Origin: Dipteris shenzhenensis
Taxonomy: Eukaryota; Polypodiophyta; Polypodiopsida; Gleicheniales
Direction: 5' to 3' (one strand)
Length of the DNA: 64,000 bases
Assembly: GCA_047967505.1 (NCBI GenBank)
Contig: CM106540.1
This document shows, piece after piece, positions 18,709-31,337 of the stretch (positions within the stretch are counted from its first letter, which is position 1; each line of letters starts with the position of its first letter). The notes under the pieces were generated by a model that searched no databases, was not told the origin of the DNA, and saw only the letters and a program-made list of their open reading frames with translations. Position numbers and translations under genes: made by a program.

Positions 18709-21007
18709 CGGGTGGCCCGTTGACAAGGGACTGAACCTCAGTCCATCCCTCCTTTATCATTCCCTCCGGACTCGACATCGGCATCAAGGAAGAGGTCCTT
18801 GCCCTCTTATGGGTCAAAGGGAGAGCCACCCATTGACATCCTTCCACCTAACCTAGGGGAGCAGCCCATGGTAAGGTTGGACTCCCCAACTATGGCTAGA
18901 AGGATCAATTCAAACGGGCATTTGAATTGATTGGCCCTTCTAGGTGACTGTTGGAGAGGAGGTACCATGGAGGAGAAAAGCCTTAATGGCAGCTGGACGT
19001 TGGAGCCAAGGAGGACAGACTCCCTCCAAAATACAAAAACAACTCACACACACACGCGGGATTCAGCAGAGGCTGGAGCTCAGGGAGGATTCAGAAGGCA
19101 GAGCAGAATCCATGCAGAGAAAGCAGCAGACTGAGAGAGAACTCAGAGAGCTCAGACCAGAATGGTGAGCAGGCCAGAGCTGGGAGAGAAGCTGCAGAGC
19201 TGAGAGCTCTTGTAATCCTGAGGGAGAGAGTGTGAGGTTTTTGCCTCTTCTTATCAATGTAATCTGCCCTGTGGCGTTTTGTCCACAGGGCCTCCTTCCT
19301 TTTGGAATACCATAATACGAGAGTGTTTTGGGTTATGGAAGTGAAGGTCTCGTGATTGCATTGTTCGTTCCCCCTCCCCCTTCGACGAGTTTGTTATCTG
19401 CAGGTGACGGATGAGGCTGTCCTTCGAGCCAAGGCTTCCCCTCGGCTTGGGGAAGAGTCCCTCGAAAGGGCGTGGCGAACAGAAGGCTGTGCAGGTCGTG
19501 GTGAAGGTCGCCATGCTCGTATGAAGGAGGGCGTCATCGATGCAGAAGGCCGTGTGTGAAGCGTAGGGAGCCATCTGGTCCCAGAACTCGTGGAGGCTCA
19601 GAGACACCTCCAAGTACCTCCCCTACCAAACGGCAGGAAGTGCAGCATCCGGATCTCAGAGAACGCAAGCTCTGAGATCCCGCCATCCATTGACGGAAAC
19701 GGACGGAACTGCAGTTCCGTCACGTCCCCGGCGTGGAGGCCTAACTCAGAAGCACTAAGGCTCCATTCAAGGAGCCCCTTGGTACACAGAAGCACCTCCG
19801 CGACACGATCACGTGGCCGAGCCCACGTTAATAGCGGAGCCCCCCGTTTGTGTGCGCCAGCTGAACGGAGTTGTGGAGCGTTGACGGAAACCCGTCGACG
19901 GAAGCCGACGGAAAGAGACGAAAAAAACGAGAAGGGATACCCCGGTCGATCGCGTGCTTGAACGCCGGTCACCTCTCGTCAGTAGAAGCTCCAGGAGCCA
20001 GGGAAGAAGTGCGACGAGCGCCATCGCCGATTCGACGTGTGCATGGTGGAGACGACGGGTCGCCATAGCCAGAAGCCAAAAGCTTCTATAAAAGCATATG
20101 CTACAACATATATCACAAGCAAGGCCACGGCCCGGGTGGCTAGCCGGGTCGTGAAGGGTTCTGACTTATAGCCAGGGGGTTCTGCGTTCGAATCCGGCGG
20201 TGGGAAGACAGGTCGCAAGCCAACGAGGGGGCCAACCCTCTTTTGCCGTTTGGACGAAGATAGTTTATAACTAAGGTGGTGCGCTTAGTTACATCAACCG
20301 AGCTGTGGGCACCGTGGTTAGCTTGGTGGTTTCTCGAAGCATAAGTCGCGGGTTCGAATCCACAGCCCGTCTGCGTGGAGAAGGGAGCTTTTGGCGCGTG
20401 GAGAGAGCTGGTCACGATATATAACCAAGAGGGAGACTACCATAGGTAATACCTATGAGTCGTCCCCTTGGTTAGCTCAACTCAGAGCTCTGCGCTTGGT
20501 TTCCTCTAGGTCTTGTGTTCGATTCCTGCGGGCGGCTGGCCTATCTTTTTGGCGGTTCGGCCAACTTTGGCGGTAGGCTAGAACCTTTTGGCGGTTCTAC
20601 TAAACTTAGCTGGGGCTAAGTTTAGTTAGTCATAACTAGCTGCTGAAGAGCTTTTGAAGAACAGGTTTCACAGGTGTCTCCCCCCCTCTTGTTTGGAGTT
20701 TCTGGAGCAAGAGTGAAGCATTGGCGGTGCTTCACGGAGATTCAACAAGCAGTCTTGGAAACGAGGGGATTTCAAGACCGTAGCCTCCGGAAAGCAGTCC
20801 ATGCTCTTCTTTTGAGCATCCAGGGGACTCAAGCACCTTTGTGAAGCTGAAGGACATCTAGTCCAGCAGGGGTTCCAGCCAGTGAGTCGGTGGCCACTCC
20901 GAGAGGTCAAGTGTGGTACTTCAGGGATCCCGGTAGGGGACCAAACCGGGGAGCAAAGGAGAAGAGAAAAAAGTGAAAAGTTTGGAGAGAACTTTGCCCT
21001 CGTGACA
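18704..21007 (+). repeat. LTR-D (shared middle LTR of the tandem)
   Basis: A 2,304-bp LTR almost identical to LTR-C. It is at once the 3' LTR of the first unit and the 5' LTR of the second. tRNA-like modules, TATA box and hairpins lie 4,699 bp downstream of their LTR-C positions. Confidence 0.85.
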
Positions 21008-21121
21008 GTGGTATCAGAGCTGAAGGACTGAGCGGAGTCAGTTCCACCTGAAGGTATCAGCTTGATAGGAGCGGACAGATTTTTCTCACTGACAGTTCAG
21101 CTCATTTGAAGGATAAATTTC

Positions 21122-23407
21122 ATGGATGATTCCAATGAAATAGATGGTGCTGAGCCCAGCAAAACCAGGAGCAGAACTAAGGTCAAGTTCCGTGAACACG
21201 AAGCAAGGTTTGAGGCCATAGAGCATGCTTTAACAGAGCTGCAGACCAGCCAGGGGCTGCTACAGCAGCAACTCTCGGAAGCCAAGATAGAGCTTGCCCA
21301 TGTGATGAGCAAGCTGATCAAGGACGAAGGAGCTGCATCACTTGGGAAGCATCGGATCAAGCTCAAGGAGCCCGAACAGTACACGGGCGCAAGGGAAGTC
21401 AAGGTATTGGAGAATTTTTTATATGATATGCAGCAATACCTTTCCCTTGCCAAGATCACCGAACCCCAAGAGCAAGTGCTCCATGCCTCAACTTATCTGG
21501 TGGATGATGCCAAGCTTTGGTGGAGGAACTACAAAGAGGATGAGAGGATCCACCGCAACACCTACACGGTTTCTACGTGGGAGGAGCTCTCACAACGGCT
21601 GAGACTACAGTTTCTACCCTCCGACATCGAATGGAAGGCACGGGATGCCTTGAACAGTCTCAAGCACACCGGAACATTGAGAGACTTCATCAAAGCTCAC
21701 TCCTCTCTCATGTTGCAGATCAAGGAGATGAGTGAAGCCGATCGGCTGTACTACTTCATCAAAAGGCTGAAGCCTTGGGCGCATGATGAGCTCATGAGGG
21801 AGCATGTGAAGACAGTGGCGGAGGCCTACGAGGTAGCGGACCGCCTCACCGATTGGCAAGAGAAGCAACACGGTGGAGAGAGACAAGGCCAAGCCAAGCC
21901 AAGTGAACAAGGGGTTGCCCCTTCTGAGAAGAGGAAGTTCAAGAAGTTTGGCCCCAAGAAGAAGTACCGACCTATGGGAGAGAACCCAGCTGAGCAGGTC
22001 AAACCGGAGGTTGCTGCAGCTCAGAAAGGGAAAAGTACAGCGGGTACTGTTCAGCCCAAGAGCAGCGTGGGGTCAGCCAAAGCTTCGACAAGCCATTCAG
22101 CCCCGAAAGGGAGTGGCTGTTACATCTGTACGGGAGCCCATTTTGCCAGGGACTGCCCTATGAGACAGTCACTTCAGACCATCCAAGAGGTTGAGGATGG
22201 ACAGCCCACTCAAACTATGACACCCCTTCAGCTTCTAGGAGCTATGAATGAAGACAAGGTAGCATCCGATCTACTGTTCATTACTGTGGCAGTAAATGGA
22301 CACTCTGTGAGAGCTATGGTGGACAGTGGAGCTAGCCACAACTTCATCACTCCCAAGAAAGCCAAGGAGATCGGGCTGAGAGCTGAGTTCTGTAAAGGCA
22401 AAGTCATGAAGACAGTCAACACTCCAGGGCAAGCGGTGGTCAAGGTGGCTAGAGGAGTAAGCATCCAAGTAGGGAGCTGCTCTCACAGGTCTGAGTTTTC
22501 CATAGTGGAGATGGACGACTTCGATATGGTGCTCGGACAAACATGGTTGAGGGCCAACAGGGTCCTCATCAACAGCCATGATGAGCAGCTGATCTTCTGC
22601 AAGGATGAGGGTTGGGAGGTGGTCAAAGCCTCGAAGCAAGTAGGAGGTACCTTGCCCCAACTCCTCTCAGCCATGCCATTGCAGGAAGCAGCGAGGAAAG
22701 GCAGTACAGCCTGCCTAGTGGCCTTGGAAGAGCAGGAGCAGGTCTCAGTTCCATCTGTGGAACACGTGCCAAAGAGAGAACCAGGGTTGCTGGAGAAGGG
22801 CACGGAGGTCCTACCAAGAGAGCATCCAAAGGAGCTTATTCCTCAGCGGGAGGATAACCAGGAAGTGCAGGTATGCTCAGAATTAGACCCTCCAACCGAG
22901 GCATCTAACAGGTTGGAACAGCAAGAAAATGCGGGTATGGATGCCTATGTGAAGGCTTGCCTCCGTGGTGGGCAAGCTGAAGCTGATGAAGGTGACAGTG
23001 AGCTGCGAGCTCCTGCTGCATCAGCACTATCTTCTGCAGGGGGAGCAGCTCCAGTAGGAGAAGCCATCCACAAGGAGTGGAAGAAAAGGCTGAGATCGGC
23101 CCGGGAGCAGCTGGGTACAGATCAGGAAAAGGATCCAGATCAGGAGCAGCGGGATAGAGGTCCGGCCCTAGTGATGGATCAAGGAGATGGTGAAGACCTT
23201 GAGAGCATCATGGCACACCGAGATAGACCGAACCAGTTCGGGGCTAACCGGTTGTACCTATGTCACTGGAGGGAGCAGCCTTCAAGTGGAGACTCGTGGA
23301 GGACGGAACCTACTCTAAGGCGGTTCGTGGACATCGTGCGCGGCTACAATGAGTCACACCCCTTTCCAAAGAAGCGAGGGAGCCAGAGTAAGAGGGGGGG
23401 AATGTAA
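21122..23407 (+). CDS. Intact gag-protease-chromodomain-like polyprotein (761 aa), copy 2
   Basis: Identical in predicted protein to the copy at 16423-18708, in the same context: PBS at 21009-21020, ORF stop TAA in LTR-E. All motifs are intact (CYICTGAHFARDC knuckle, VDSGASH protease, chromodomain-like tail). The lack of any difference shows the duplication is very recent or maintained by conversion. Confidence 0.85.
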   Translation: MDDSNEIDGAEPSKTRSRTKVKFREHEARFEAIEHALTELQTSQGLLQQQLSEAKIELAHVMSKLIKDEGAASLGKHRIKLKEPEQYTGAREVKVLENFLYDMQQYLSLAKITEPQEQVLHASTYLVDDAKLWWRNYKEDERIHRNTYTVSTWEELSQRLRLQFLPSDIEWKARDALNSLKHTGTLRDFIKAHSSLMLQIKEMSEADRLYYFIKRLKPWAHDELMREHVKTVAEAYEVADRLTDWQEKQHGGERQGQAKPSEQGVAPSEKRKFKKFGPKKKYRPMGENPAEQVKPEVAAAQKGKSTAGTVQPKSSVGSAKASTSHSAPKGSGCYICTGAHFARDCPMRQSLQTIQEVEDGQPTQTMTPLQLLGAMNEDKVASDLLFITVAVNGHSVRAMVDSGASHNFITPKKAKEIGLRAEFCKGKVMKTVNTPGQAVVKVARGVSIQVGSCSHRSEFSIVEMDDFDMVLGQTWLRANRVLINSHDEQLIFCKDEGWEVVKASKQVGGTLPQLLSAMPLQEAARKGSTACLVALEEQEQVSVPSVEHVPKREPGLLEKGTEVLPREHPKELIPQREDNQEVQVCSELDPPTEASNRLEQQENAGMDAYVKACLRGGQAEADEGDSELRAPAASALSSAGGAAPVGEAIHKEWKKRLRSAREQLGTDQEKDPDQEQRDRGPALVMDQGDGEDLESIMAHRDRPNQFGANRLYLCHWREQPSSGDSWRTEPTLRRFVDIVRGYNESHPFPKKRGSQSKRGGM

Positions 23408-25705
23408 CGGGTGGCCCGTTGACAAGGGACTGAACCTCAGTCCATCCCTCCTTTATCATTCCCTCCGGACTCGACATCGGCATCAAGGAAGAGGTCCTTG
23501 CCCTCTTATGGGTCAAAGGGAGAGCCACCCATTGACATCCTTCCACCTAACCTAGGGGAGCAGCCCATGGTAAGGTTGGACTCCCCAACTATGGCTAGAA
23601 GGATCAATTCAAACGGGCATTTGAATTGATTGGCCCTTCTAGGTGACTGTTGGAGAGGAGGTACCATGGAGGAGAAAAGCCTTAATGGCAGCTGGACGTT
23701 GGAGCCAAGGAGGACAGACTCCCTCCAAAATACAAAAACAACTCACACACACACGCGGGATTCAGCAGAGGCTGGAGCTCAGGGAGGATTCAGAAGGCAG
23801 AGCAGAATCCATGCAGAGAAAGCAGCAGACTGAGAGAGAACTCAGAGAGCTCAGACCAGAATGGTGAGCAGGCCAGAGCTGGGAGAGAAGCTGCAGAGCT
23901 GAGAGCTCTTGTAATCCTGAGGGAGAGAGTGTGAGGTTTTTGCCTCTTCTTATCAATGTAATCTGCCCTGTGGCGTTTTGTCCACAGGGCCTCCTTCCTT
24001 TTGGAATACCATAATACGAGAGTGTTTTGGGTTATGGAAGTGAAGGTCTCGTGATTGCATTGTTCGTTCCCCCTCCCCCTTCGACGAGTTTGTTATCTGC
24101 AGGTGACGGATGAGGCTGTCCTTCGAGCCAAGGCTTCCCCTCGGCTTGGGGAAGAGTCCCTCGAAAGGGCGTGGCGAACAGAAGGCTGTGCAGGTCGTGG
24201 TGAAGGTCGCCATGCTCGTATGAAGGAGGGCGTCATCGATGCAGAAGGCCGTGTGTGAAGCGTAGGGAGCCATCTGGTCCCAGAACTCGTGGAGGCTCAG
24301 AGACACCTCCAAGTACCTCCCCTACCAAACGGCAGGAAGTGCAGCATCCGGATCTCAGAGAACGCAAGCTCTGAGATCCCGCCATCCATTGACGGAAACG
24401 GACGGAACTGCAGTTCCGTCACGTCCCCGGCGTGGAGGCCTAACTCAGAAGCACTAAGGCTCCATTCAAGGAGCCCCTTGGTACACAGAAGCACCTCCGC
24501 GACACGATCACGTGGCCGAGCCCACGTTAATAGCGGAGCCCCCCGTTTGTGTGCGCCAGCTGAACGGAGTTGTGGAGCGTTGACGGAAACCCGTCGACGG
24601 AAGCCGACGGAAAGAGACGAAAAAAACGAGAAGGGATACCCCGGTCGATCGCGTGCTTGAACGCCGGTCACCTCTCGTCAGTAGAAGCTCCAGGAGCCAG
24701 GGAAGAAGTGCGACGAGCGCCATCGCCGATTCGACGTGTGCATGGTGGAGACGACGGGTCGCCATAGCCAGAAGCCAAAAGCTTCTATAAAAGCATATGC
24801 TACAACATATATCACAAGCAAGGCCACGGCCCGGGTGGCTAGCCGGGTCGTGAAGGGTTCTGACTTATAGCCAGGGGGTTCTGCGTTCGAATCCGGCGGT
24901 GGGAAGACAGGTCGCAAGCCAACGAGGGGGCCAACCCTCTTTTGCCGTTTGGACGAAGATAGTTTATAACTAAGGTGGCGCGCTTAGTTACATCAACCGA
25001 GCTGTGGGCACCGTGGTTAGCTTGGTGGTTTCTCGAAGCATAAGTCGCGGGTTCGAATCCACAGCCCGTCTGCGTGGAGAAGGAAGCTTTTGGCGCGTGG
25101 AGAGAGCTGGTCACGATATATAACCAAGAGGGAGACTACCATAGGTAATACCTATGAGTCGTCCCCTTGGTTAGCTCAACTCAGAGCTCTGCGCTTGGTT
25201 TCCTCTAGGTCTTGTGTTCGATTCCTGCGGGCGGCTGGCCTATCTTTTTGGCGGTTCGGCCAACTTTGGCGGTAGGCTAGAACCTTTTGGCGGTTCTACT
25301 AAACTTAGCTGGGGCTAAGTTTAGTTAGTCATAACTAGCTGCTGAAGAGCTTTTGAAGAACAGGTTTCACAGGTGTCTCCCCCCCTCTTGTTTGGAGTTT
25401 CTGGAGCAAGAGTGAAGCATTGGCGGTGCTTCACGGAGATTCAACAAGCAGTCTTGGAAACGAGGGGATTTCAAGACCGTAGCCTCCGGAAAGCAGTCCA
25501 TGCTCTTCTTTTGAGCATCCAGGGGACTCAAGCACCTTTGTGAAGCTGAAGGACATCTAGTCCAGCAGGGGTTCCAGCCAGTGAGTCGGTGGCCACTCCG
25601 AGAGGTCAAGTGTGGTACTTCAGGGATCCCGGTAGGGGACCAAACGGGGAGCAAAGGAGAAGAGAAAAAAGTGAAAAGTTTGGAGAGAACTTTGCCCTCG
25701 TGACA
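23403..25705 (+). repeat. LTR-E
   Basis: A 2,303-bp LTR differing from LTR-D by a few bases (GTGGCGCGC near 24978, GGAAGC near 25083, and loss of one C near 25644). It ends TGACA and is followed directly by G-rich block G2. Confidence 0.85.
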
Positions 25706-26419
25706 GGGGGGGGGGGCATGGGGAGTGGGAGGGGGGGGGGCATGGGGGGTGGGGTACGCGACATGCGCGCAAGGGGGGGGGGGGGGCATGGTGGGTGGGG
25801 GGGGCATGGGGGTTGGGGGGGGGGAGGGGGGCATGGGGGGTGGGGTGGGGGGGGTACGCGACATGCGCGCAAGGGGGGGGGGGGCATGGGGGGTGGGGGT
25901 GGGGGGGGTACGTGACATGCGCGCAAGGGAGGTGGGGGGGGGGGGGAAGGGGGCATGGGGGGTGGGGGGGGGGGGCATGGGGGTTGGGCGGGGGGGGGCA
26001 TGGGGGGTGGGGTGGGGGGGGTACGCGACATGCGCGCAAGGGGGGGGGGCATGGGGTGTGGGGGGGGGGGGGCATGGGGAGTGGGAGGGGGGGGGGGCAT
26101 GGGGGGTGGGGTACGCGACATGCACGCAAAGGGGGGGGGGGCATGGTGGGTGGGGGGGGGCATGGGGGTTTGGGGGGGGGGGAGGGGGGCATGGGGGGTG
26201 GGGTGGGGGGGGTACGCCACATGCGCGCAAGGGGGGGGGGCATGGGGGGTGGGGTGGGGGGGGTACGCGACATGCGCGCAAGGGAGGTGGGGGGGGGGGC
26301 ATGGGGGTTGGGCGGGGGGGGGCATGGGGGGTGGGGTGGGGGGGGTACGCGACATGCACGCAAGGGGGGGGGCATGGGGTGTGGGGGGGGGGGGGCATGG
26401 GGAGTGGGAGGGGGGGGGG
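25706..26419 (+). repeat. G-rich minisatellite block G2 (714 bp)
   Basis: The longest block. It contains about eight copies of GTACGCGACATGCGCGCAAG (or one-base variants) alternating with CATGGGGGGTGGGG, CATGGGGAGTGGG, CATGGTGGGTGGGG and CATGGGGGTTGGG units, all separated by poly-G. It joins LTR-E to LTR-F. Low-complexity frames on both strands are rejected as genes. Confidence 0.85.
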
Positions 26420-28693
26420 TGTAACGGGTGGCCCGTTGACAAGGGACTGAGCCTCAGTCCATCCCTCCTTCATCAACCACCTTTTTGACTCGACTTCGGC
26501 AACATCTCTTGGGTCAAGGGAATGGTGACCCTTGACATCCTTCCACCTAACCAAGGGGAGCAGCCCATGGTGAGTTTGGACCCAACCTTAGCCTTGAGGA
26601 GGTTCAATTCAAACGGGATTTTGAATTGATTGGCTCTCAAGGTGGCTGTTGGAGAAGAAGGTACCAAGGAAGGTTTGAAGCCTTAAATGATGGCGGCTGA
26701 ACGTTGGAGCAAGAGAGGAAAAGACTCCCTCCAAAAATACGAAACTACACACACTCACACACAGCAGGAAGCAAGGGCGAACAGCAAGCAAGGCTGGAGA
26801 GCTCAGAGCGAGCAGCAAGCAGAGAGAGTAGAGTAGTACTCAGAACTCAAACCAGAATGGTGAGGAGACCAGAGCTGGGAGAGAATCTGCAGAGCTGAGA
26901 GCTCTTGTAGTCCTGAGGGAGAGTGTGAGCTTTGCTTCTTATCAATGTAATCTGCCCTGTGGCGTTTTGACCACAGGGCCTCCTTCCTTTTGAATACCAT
27001 AATATACGACGGAGTGTTTTTGGTGTTATGGAGAGAAGGTCTTTGTGATTGCATTGTTCGTCCCCCCTCCCCTTCGACGAGTGGTGATCTGCAGGTGAAC
27101 CTAGCAGCTGCCCTTCGAGCCAGGGTTCACCCTTGGGCCTACCGAAGGAGCCTACGGGAAGGCAGCCCGAACGGAGATCGGTGGAGGTCACGGGACGCGT
27201 CGCCATGCTCGCTTTGAAGGTTCCGTCGTCGTTGCAGAGGGCCGTGTGAAAAGCACAGGGAGCCATTTGGTCCCAAAGCTCGTAGAGGCCTGGGGACCTT
27301 TCCGAATATCCCCCTGACGAAGTCTGGTGGTCAGTGGAGTTCGGACCCGAGCGGGGTGGCCGACTGAGATCACCATCGACTTTTGACGTAAAGTGACGGA
27401 ACTGCAGTTTCGTCACGTCGTGGCGTCGAAGGCCTCGTATAGCTTCGCCATAGCTCCTTTCCAGGAGCCCCTTGGTACAAAGGAGTACCCCTGCGACATG
27501 ATTACGTGGCCGAGCCCGTGATATCAGCAGAGCCTCCGAGAGCGCGCACGAGACGGACGGAGTTTGGAGGTCTTGACGGAAGTTCGTGACGGAACCCGAC
27601 GGAGGGCAACGAAACGGCCGAGAAGCGAGACCACAGCCGATTGCAAGCCTCTTTGCCGGTGATCTTGCAGCTATAGAAGCTCCAGGAGCTAAAGAAGACG
27701 AGCGACAATCCCAGTCGACGATTCGACGTGTGCATGGGGTCGACGGACGCGCCATAGCTAAGAAGCCAAAAGTTTCTATATAAAGATGTGGTGCTCCTTA
27801 TATGCCAAGCAAGGCCACGGCCCGGGTGGCTAGCCGGGCCGTGAAGTGTTCTGAGCTATAGCCAGGCGGTCGGGCGTTCGAATCCGGCGGTGCGGAGACA
27901 GGTAGCGAGCCGACGAGGGGGCCCACTCCCTTTTGCCGTTCGAACGAAGAAAGGTCATAACCAAAAAGGTGCCATCGGTTACACCAACTGTACGTTGGGC
28001 TGCGTGGTTAGCGCGGCGGTTCCTCAACTTGGCGGTCGCGGGTTCGAATCCGCAAGTCGACTGTGGATTGCGAGGACCTTTTGGCGCATGGAGGAGCAAA
28101 GACGGGCTATAAGGAAGTGGGGAACTAATATAGGTAATACCGACGATCCGTCTCCTTGGTTAGCTCCACTTAGAGCTCTGCGTGTGGATCCCTCTACGTC
28201 CTGCGTTCGATCCCTGGCAGCTGGCCCTTCATTTTGGCGGTTCGGCCAACTTTGGCGGCAGGGCCAACTTCTTTTGGCGGTCCTGCCAAACTTAGCTGGG
28301 GCTAAGTTTAGCTAGTCATAACTAGCCACTGAAGAGGTTTTGGAGAACAGGTTTCACAGGTGCCTTCCTCTTCTGGTTTGGAGTTTCTGGAGCAAGGGTG
28401 GGGCACTCGTGGTGCTTCACGGAATTTCAGCAAGCGGTCTTGGAGAAGAGGGGATTTCAAGACCGTAGCCTTCGGAAAGAGATCCAGGCTCTTCTTTTGA
28501 GCATCCGGGGGACTCAAGCATCTTTGTGAAGGTGAAGGACATTCAGTCCAGCAGGGGTTCCAGCCAGTAAGTCGGTGACAACTCCGAGAGGTCAAGTGTG
28601 ATACTTCGGGGATCCTGGTAGGGGACCAAACCGGGGAGCAAAGGACAAGAGAAAAAAGTGAAAAGTTTGGAGTGGAACTTTGCCCCCGTGACA
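26420..28693 (+). repeat. LTR-F (solo, or 5' LTR of an element ending at LTR-I)
   Basis: A 2,274-bp LTR, TGTAACGGG to CGTGACA. No PBS follows; G-rich block G3 begins at once. Its U3 resembles LTR-I more than the others (both have CATCAACCACCTTTTTGACT), so F and I may be the original pair of one element whose interior is now minisatellite plus a 3' gag remnant. tRNA-like modules at 27813-27900, 27996-28066 and 28153-28226. Confidence 0.75.
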
Positions 28694-29134
28694 GGGGGGG
28701 CATGGGGGGTGGGGGTGGGGAGGGTACGCGACATGCGCGCAAGGGGGGGGGGGGGGCATGGGGAGCGGGAGGGGGGGGGGCTGGGGCGGTGGGGGTGGGG
28801 AGGGTATGCGACATGCGCGCAAGGGAGGGGGGGGCATGGGGGGTGGGCGGGGGGGCATGGGGGTTGGGCGGGGGGGCATGGGGGGTGGGGTGGGGGGGGT
28901 ACGCGACATGCGCGCAAGGGGGGGGGGCATGGGGGGTGGGGGTGGGGAGGGTACGCGACATGCGCGCAAGGGGGGGGGGGGCATGGGGAGTGGGAGGGGG
29001 GGGGGGGGGCATGGGGAGCGGGAGGGGGGGGGGCATGGGCGCTGGGGGTGGGGAGGGTAGGCGACATGCGCGCAAGGGAGGGGGGGGGCATGGTGGGTTG
29101 GGCGGGGGGGGGAGGGCATGGGGGGGGGGGGGGG
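28694..29134 (+). repeat. G-rich minisatellite block G3
   Basis: Same unit types as G2. It lies between the 3' end of LTR-F and the 3' end of the inverted LTR-G, so two LTR ends face each other across it. Probably the left half of a block split by the inverted insertion, the right half being G4. Confidence 0.8.
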
Positions 29135-31337
29135 TGTCAGCGGGGGGCAAAGTTCTCTCCAAACTTTTCACTTTTTTCTCTTCTCCTTTGCTCCCCGGTT
29201 TGGTCCCCTACCGGGATCCCTGAAGTACCACTTGATCTCTCTCGGAGTGGCCACCGACTCACTGGCTGGAACCCCTGCTGGACTAGATGTCCTTCACCTT
29301 CACAAACCTGCCTGAGTCCCCGGATGCTCAAAAGAAGAGCATGGACTGCTTTCCGGAGGCTACGGTCTTGAAATCCCCTTCTCTCCAAAACCGATTGCTA
29401 GATCTCCGTGGAGTGCCACAAGTGTCCTAGACCTGCTCCAGAAACTCAGTGTGAGGGGGGGGAACACGCTTGTGAAACCTGCTCTTCAAAACTCCTTCAG
29501 AGGCTAGTCATAACTAACTAAACTTAGTTAGAACTAAGTTTAGTAGAACCGCCAAAAGAAGTTGGCCCTGCCGCCAAACTTGGCCGAACCGCCAAAAGAA
29601 ATGGCCAGCCGCCGGGATTCGAACACAGGACCTGGAGGAAACCAAGCGCAGAGCTCTAAGTTGAGCCAACCAAGGGGACGATTCGTAGGTATTACCTATG
29701 ATAGTCTCCCACTTGGTTATATATCGTGACCACCTCTCTCCACGCACAAAAGGCCCCTTCTTCACACAGTCGATCGGAGGACTCGAACCCACGACCAGTC
29801 TGTCGAGGAATCGCCACGCTAACCAATCCGCCGACCTCTTGGTTGGTGTAACCAAGCGGACCACCTTAGCTATAAGCTATCCTCGAACGAAGGGCAAAAG
29901 GAGGTCGGCCCCCTCGTCGGCTCGCGAACGACTGCCGCCCCGCCACCGGATTCGAACCATGCACCTCCAGGCTATAAGCAAAAACCCTTCACGACCCGGC
30001 TAGCCGCCCGGGCCGTGGCCTTTCCTGAAATATAAGGCGTACCACATCCTTATATAGAAGCTCTCGCTTCTGGGCTATGGCGACCCGTCGTCTCCACCAT
30101 GCACACGTCGAGTCGTCGATTAGGCTCGTCGCACCTCTTCTCTGGCTTATGGAGCTCCTACGGCCGCGAGGGTACCAGCTATGGAGCTTGCAAACGAGCG
30201 GGATATCCTTTCTCGGCTTGTCCGTCACCCTCCGTCGGGTTCCGTCGCAAACGTCCGTCCGGCTCGCGTGCGCCAACGGGGGCTCCGTCGATACCGTTAC
30301 TCCGGCTCGGTGATCGTCTCTGTGGGGTAGCCTTTTGTACCAAAGGGCTCCTCGATTGGAGCCCTTAAGCCCCTACGCCACGCCTTGCCACCCGAAGCGC
30401 GACGGAACTGCAGTTCCGTCCGCCTTCGATGGTTGGAAGCGAGACTCAGACGACCCGTTTGCGGTGGTCTGAGTCTTGTGTGACCTGCCACTTCGTCGGG
30501 GGGATGCTAGGAAAGGTCCCCAGGCCTCCACGAGTTCTGGGATCAAACGGCTCCCTGTGTTCTTCACACGACTCTCTGCATCATGAACGAACACACCTGA
30601 GCGGGCATGGCGATGCTCACCACGTCCTCCACCGACTTCCGATCGGTCTGCCCTTTCGTGGGCTCCTTCCTCAAGCCAAGGGGAAGCCCTGGCTCGAAGG
30701 GATAACCTGGCTCGTCACCTGCAGCCCACAAACTCGTCGAAGGGGAGGGGAGACGAACAATGCAATCACACAGACCTTCACTTCCATAACACCAAAAACT
30801 CGTATATTATGGTCTTCAAAAGGAAGGGGGGGGCCCTGTGGTCAAAACGCCACAGGGCAGATTACATTGATCAGAAGCAAAAGCTCACACTCTCTCCCTC
30901 AGGATTACAAGAGCTCTCGGCTCTGCAGAATCTTTCCCAGTTCTGGCCTGCTCACCATTCTCTCTCTCTGAACTTCTGTTCTGAGTCTCTGGGTTCTCTC
31001 TTCGATAGATTCCTGCGTGTGTGTGTGTTTGTATTTTTGGAGGGAGTCTTTCCTCACTTGCTCCAACGTTCAGCTGCCATTAAGGCTTCTTGGTACCTTC
31101 TTTTCCCAACAGCTACCTTGAGGGCCAATCAATTCAAAGTCCCGTTTAAATTGAACCTCCTCAAGGCCAAGGTTGGGTCCATCCTCACCACGGGCTGCTC
31201 CCCTTGGTTAGGTGGAAGGATGTCAAGGGTCACCATTCCCTTGACCCAAGAGATGTTGCCGAAGTCGAGTCTGAAGTTAGTTGATGAAGAAGGGATGGAC
31301 TGAGGCTCAGTCCCTTGTCAACGGGCCACCCGTTACA
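29135..31337 (-). repeat. LTR-G (inverted)
   Basis: On the plus strand it runs TGTCAGCGG to CCCGTTACA. tRNA-like modules 3, 2 and 1 lie at 29603-29679, 29766-29836 and 29938-30020. Module 1 holds the perfect B-box complement GGATTCGAACC at 29948-29958. TATATA near 30053. Confidence 0.85.

Larger units (their letters stand above)
14005..25705 (+). mobile_element. Tandem family I array E2 (LTR-INT-LTR-INT-LTR)
   Basis: LTR-C 14005-16308, interior 16309-18703, LTR-D 18704-21007, interior 21008-23402, LTR-E 23403-25705. The period is exactly 4,699 bp and the units differ at only a handful of bases (for example GGTGTGG at LTR-C versus GGCGTGG at LTR-D and E). This is best explained by recent unequal recombination between LTRs, or by an assembly duplication. 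G-rich minisatellite flanks both ends. Confidence 0.85.

Noticed and set aside
13649-26419. CRISPR array in the short G-rich repeats
   Set aside because: No regular repeat-spacer alternation, and the context is a plant nuclear retroelement cluster.
25367-26554. Pro-rich (minus) and Gly-rich (plus) open frames across the G-rich blocks, including 13466-14157, 28308-29371 and 35775-36509
   Set aside because: Low-complexity translation of poly-G; all frames are open, with no start context or domain.
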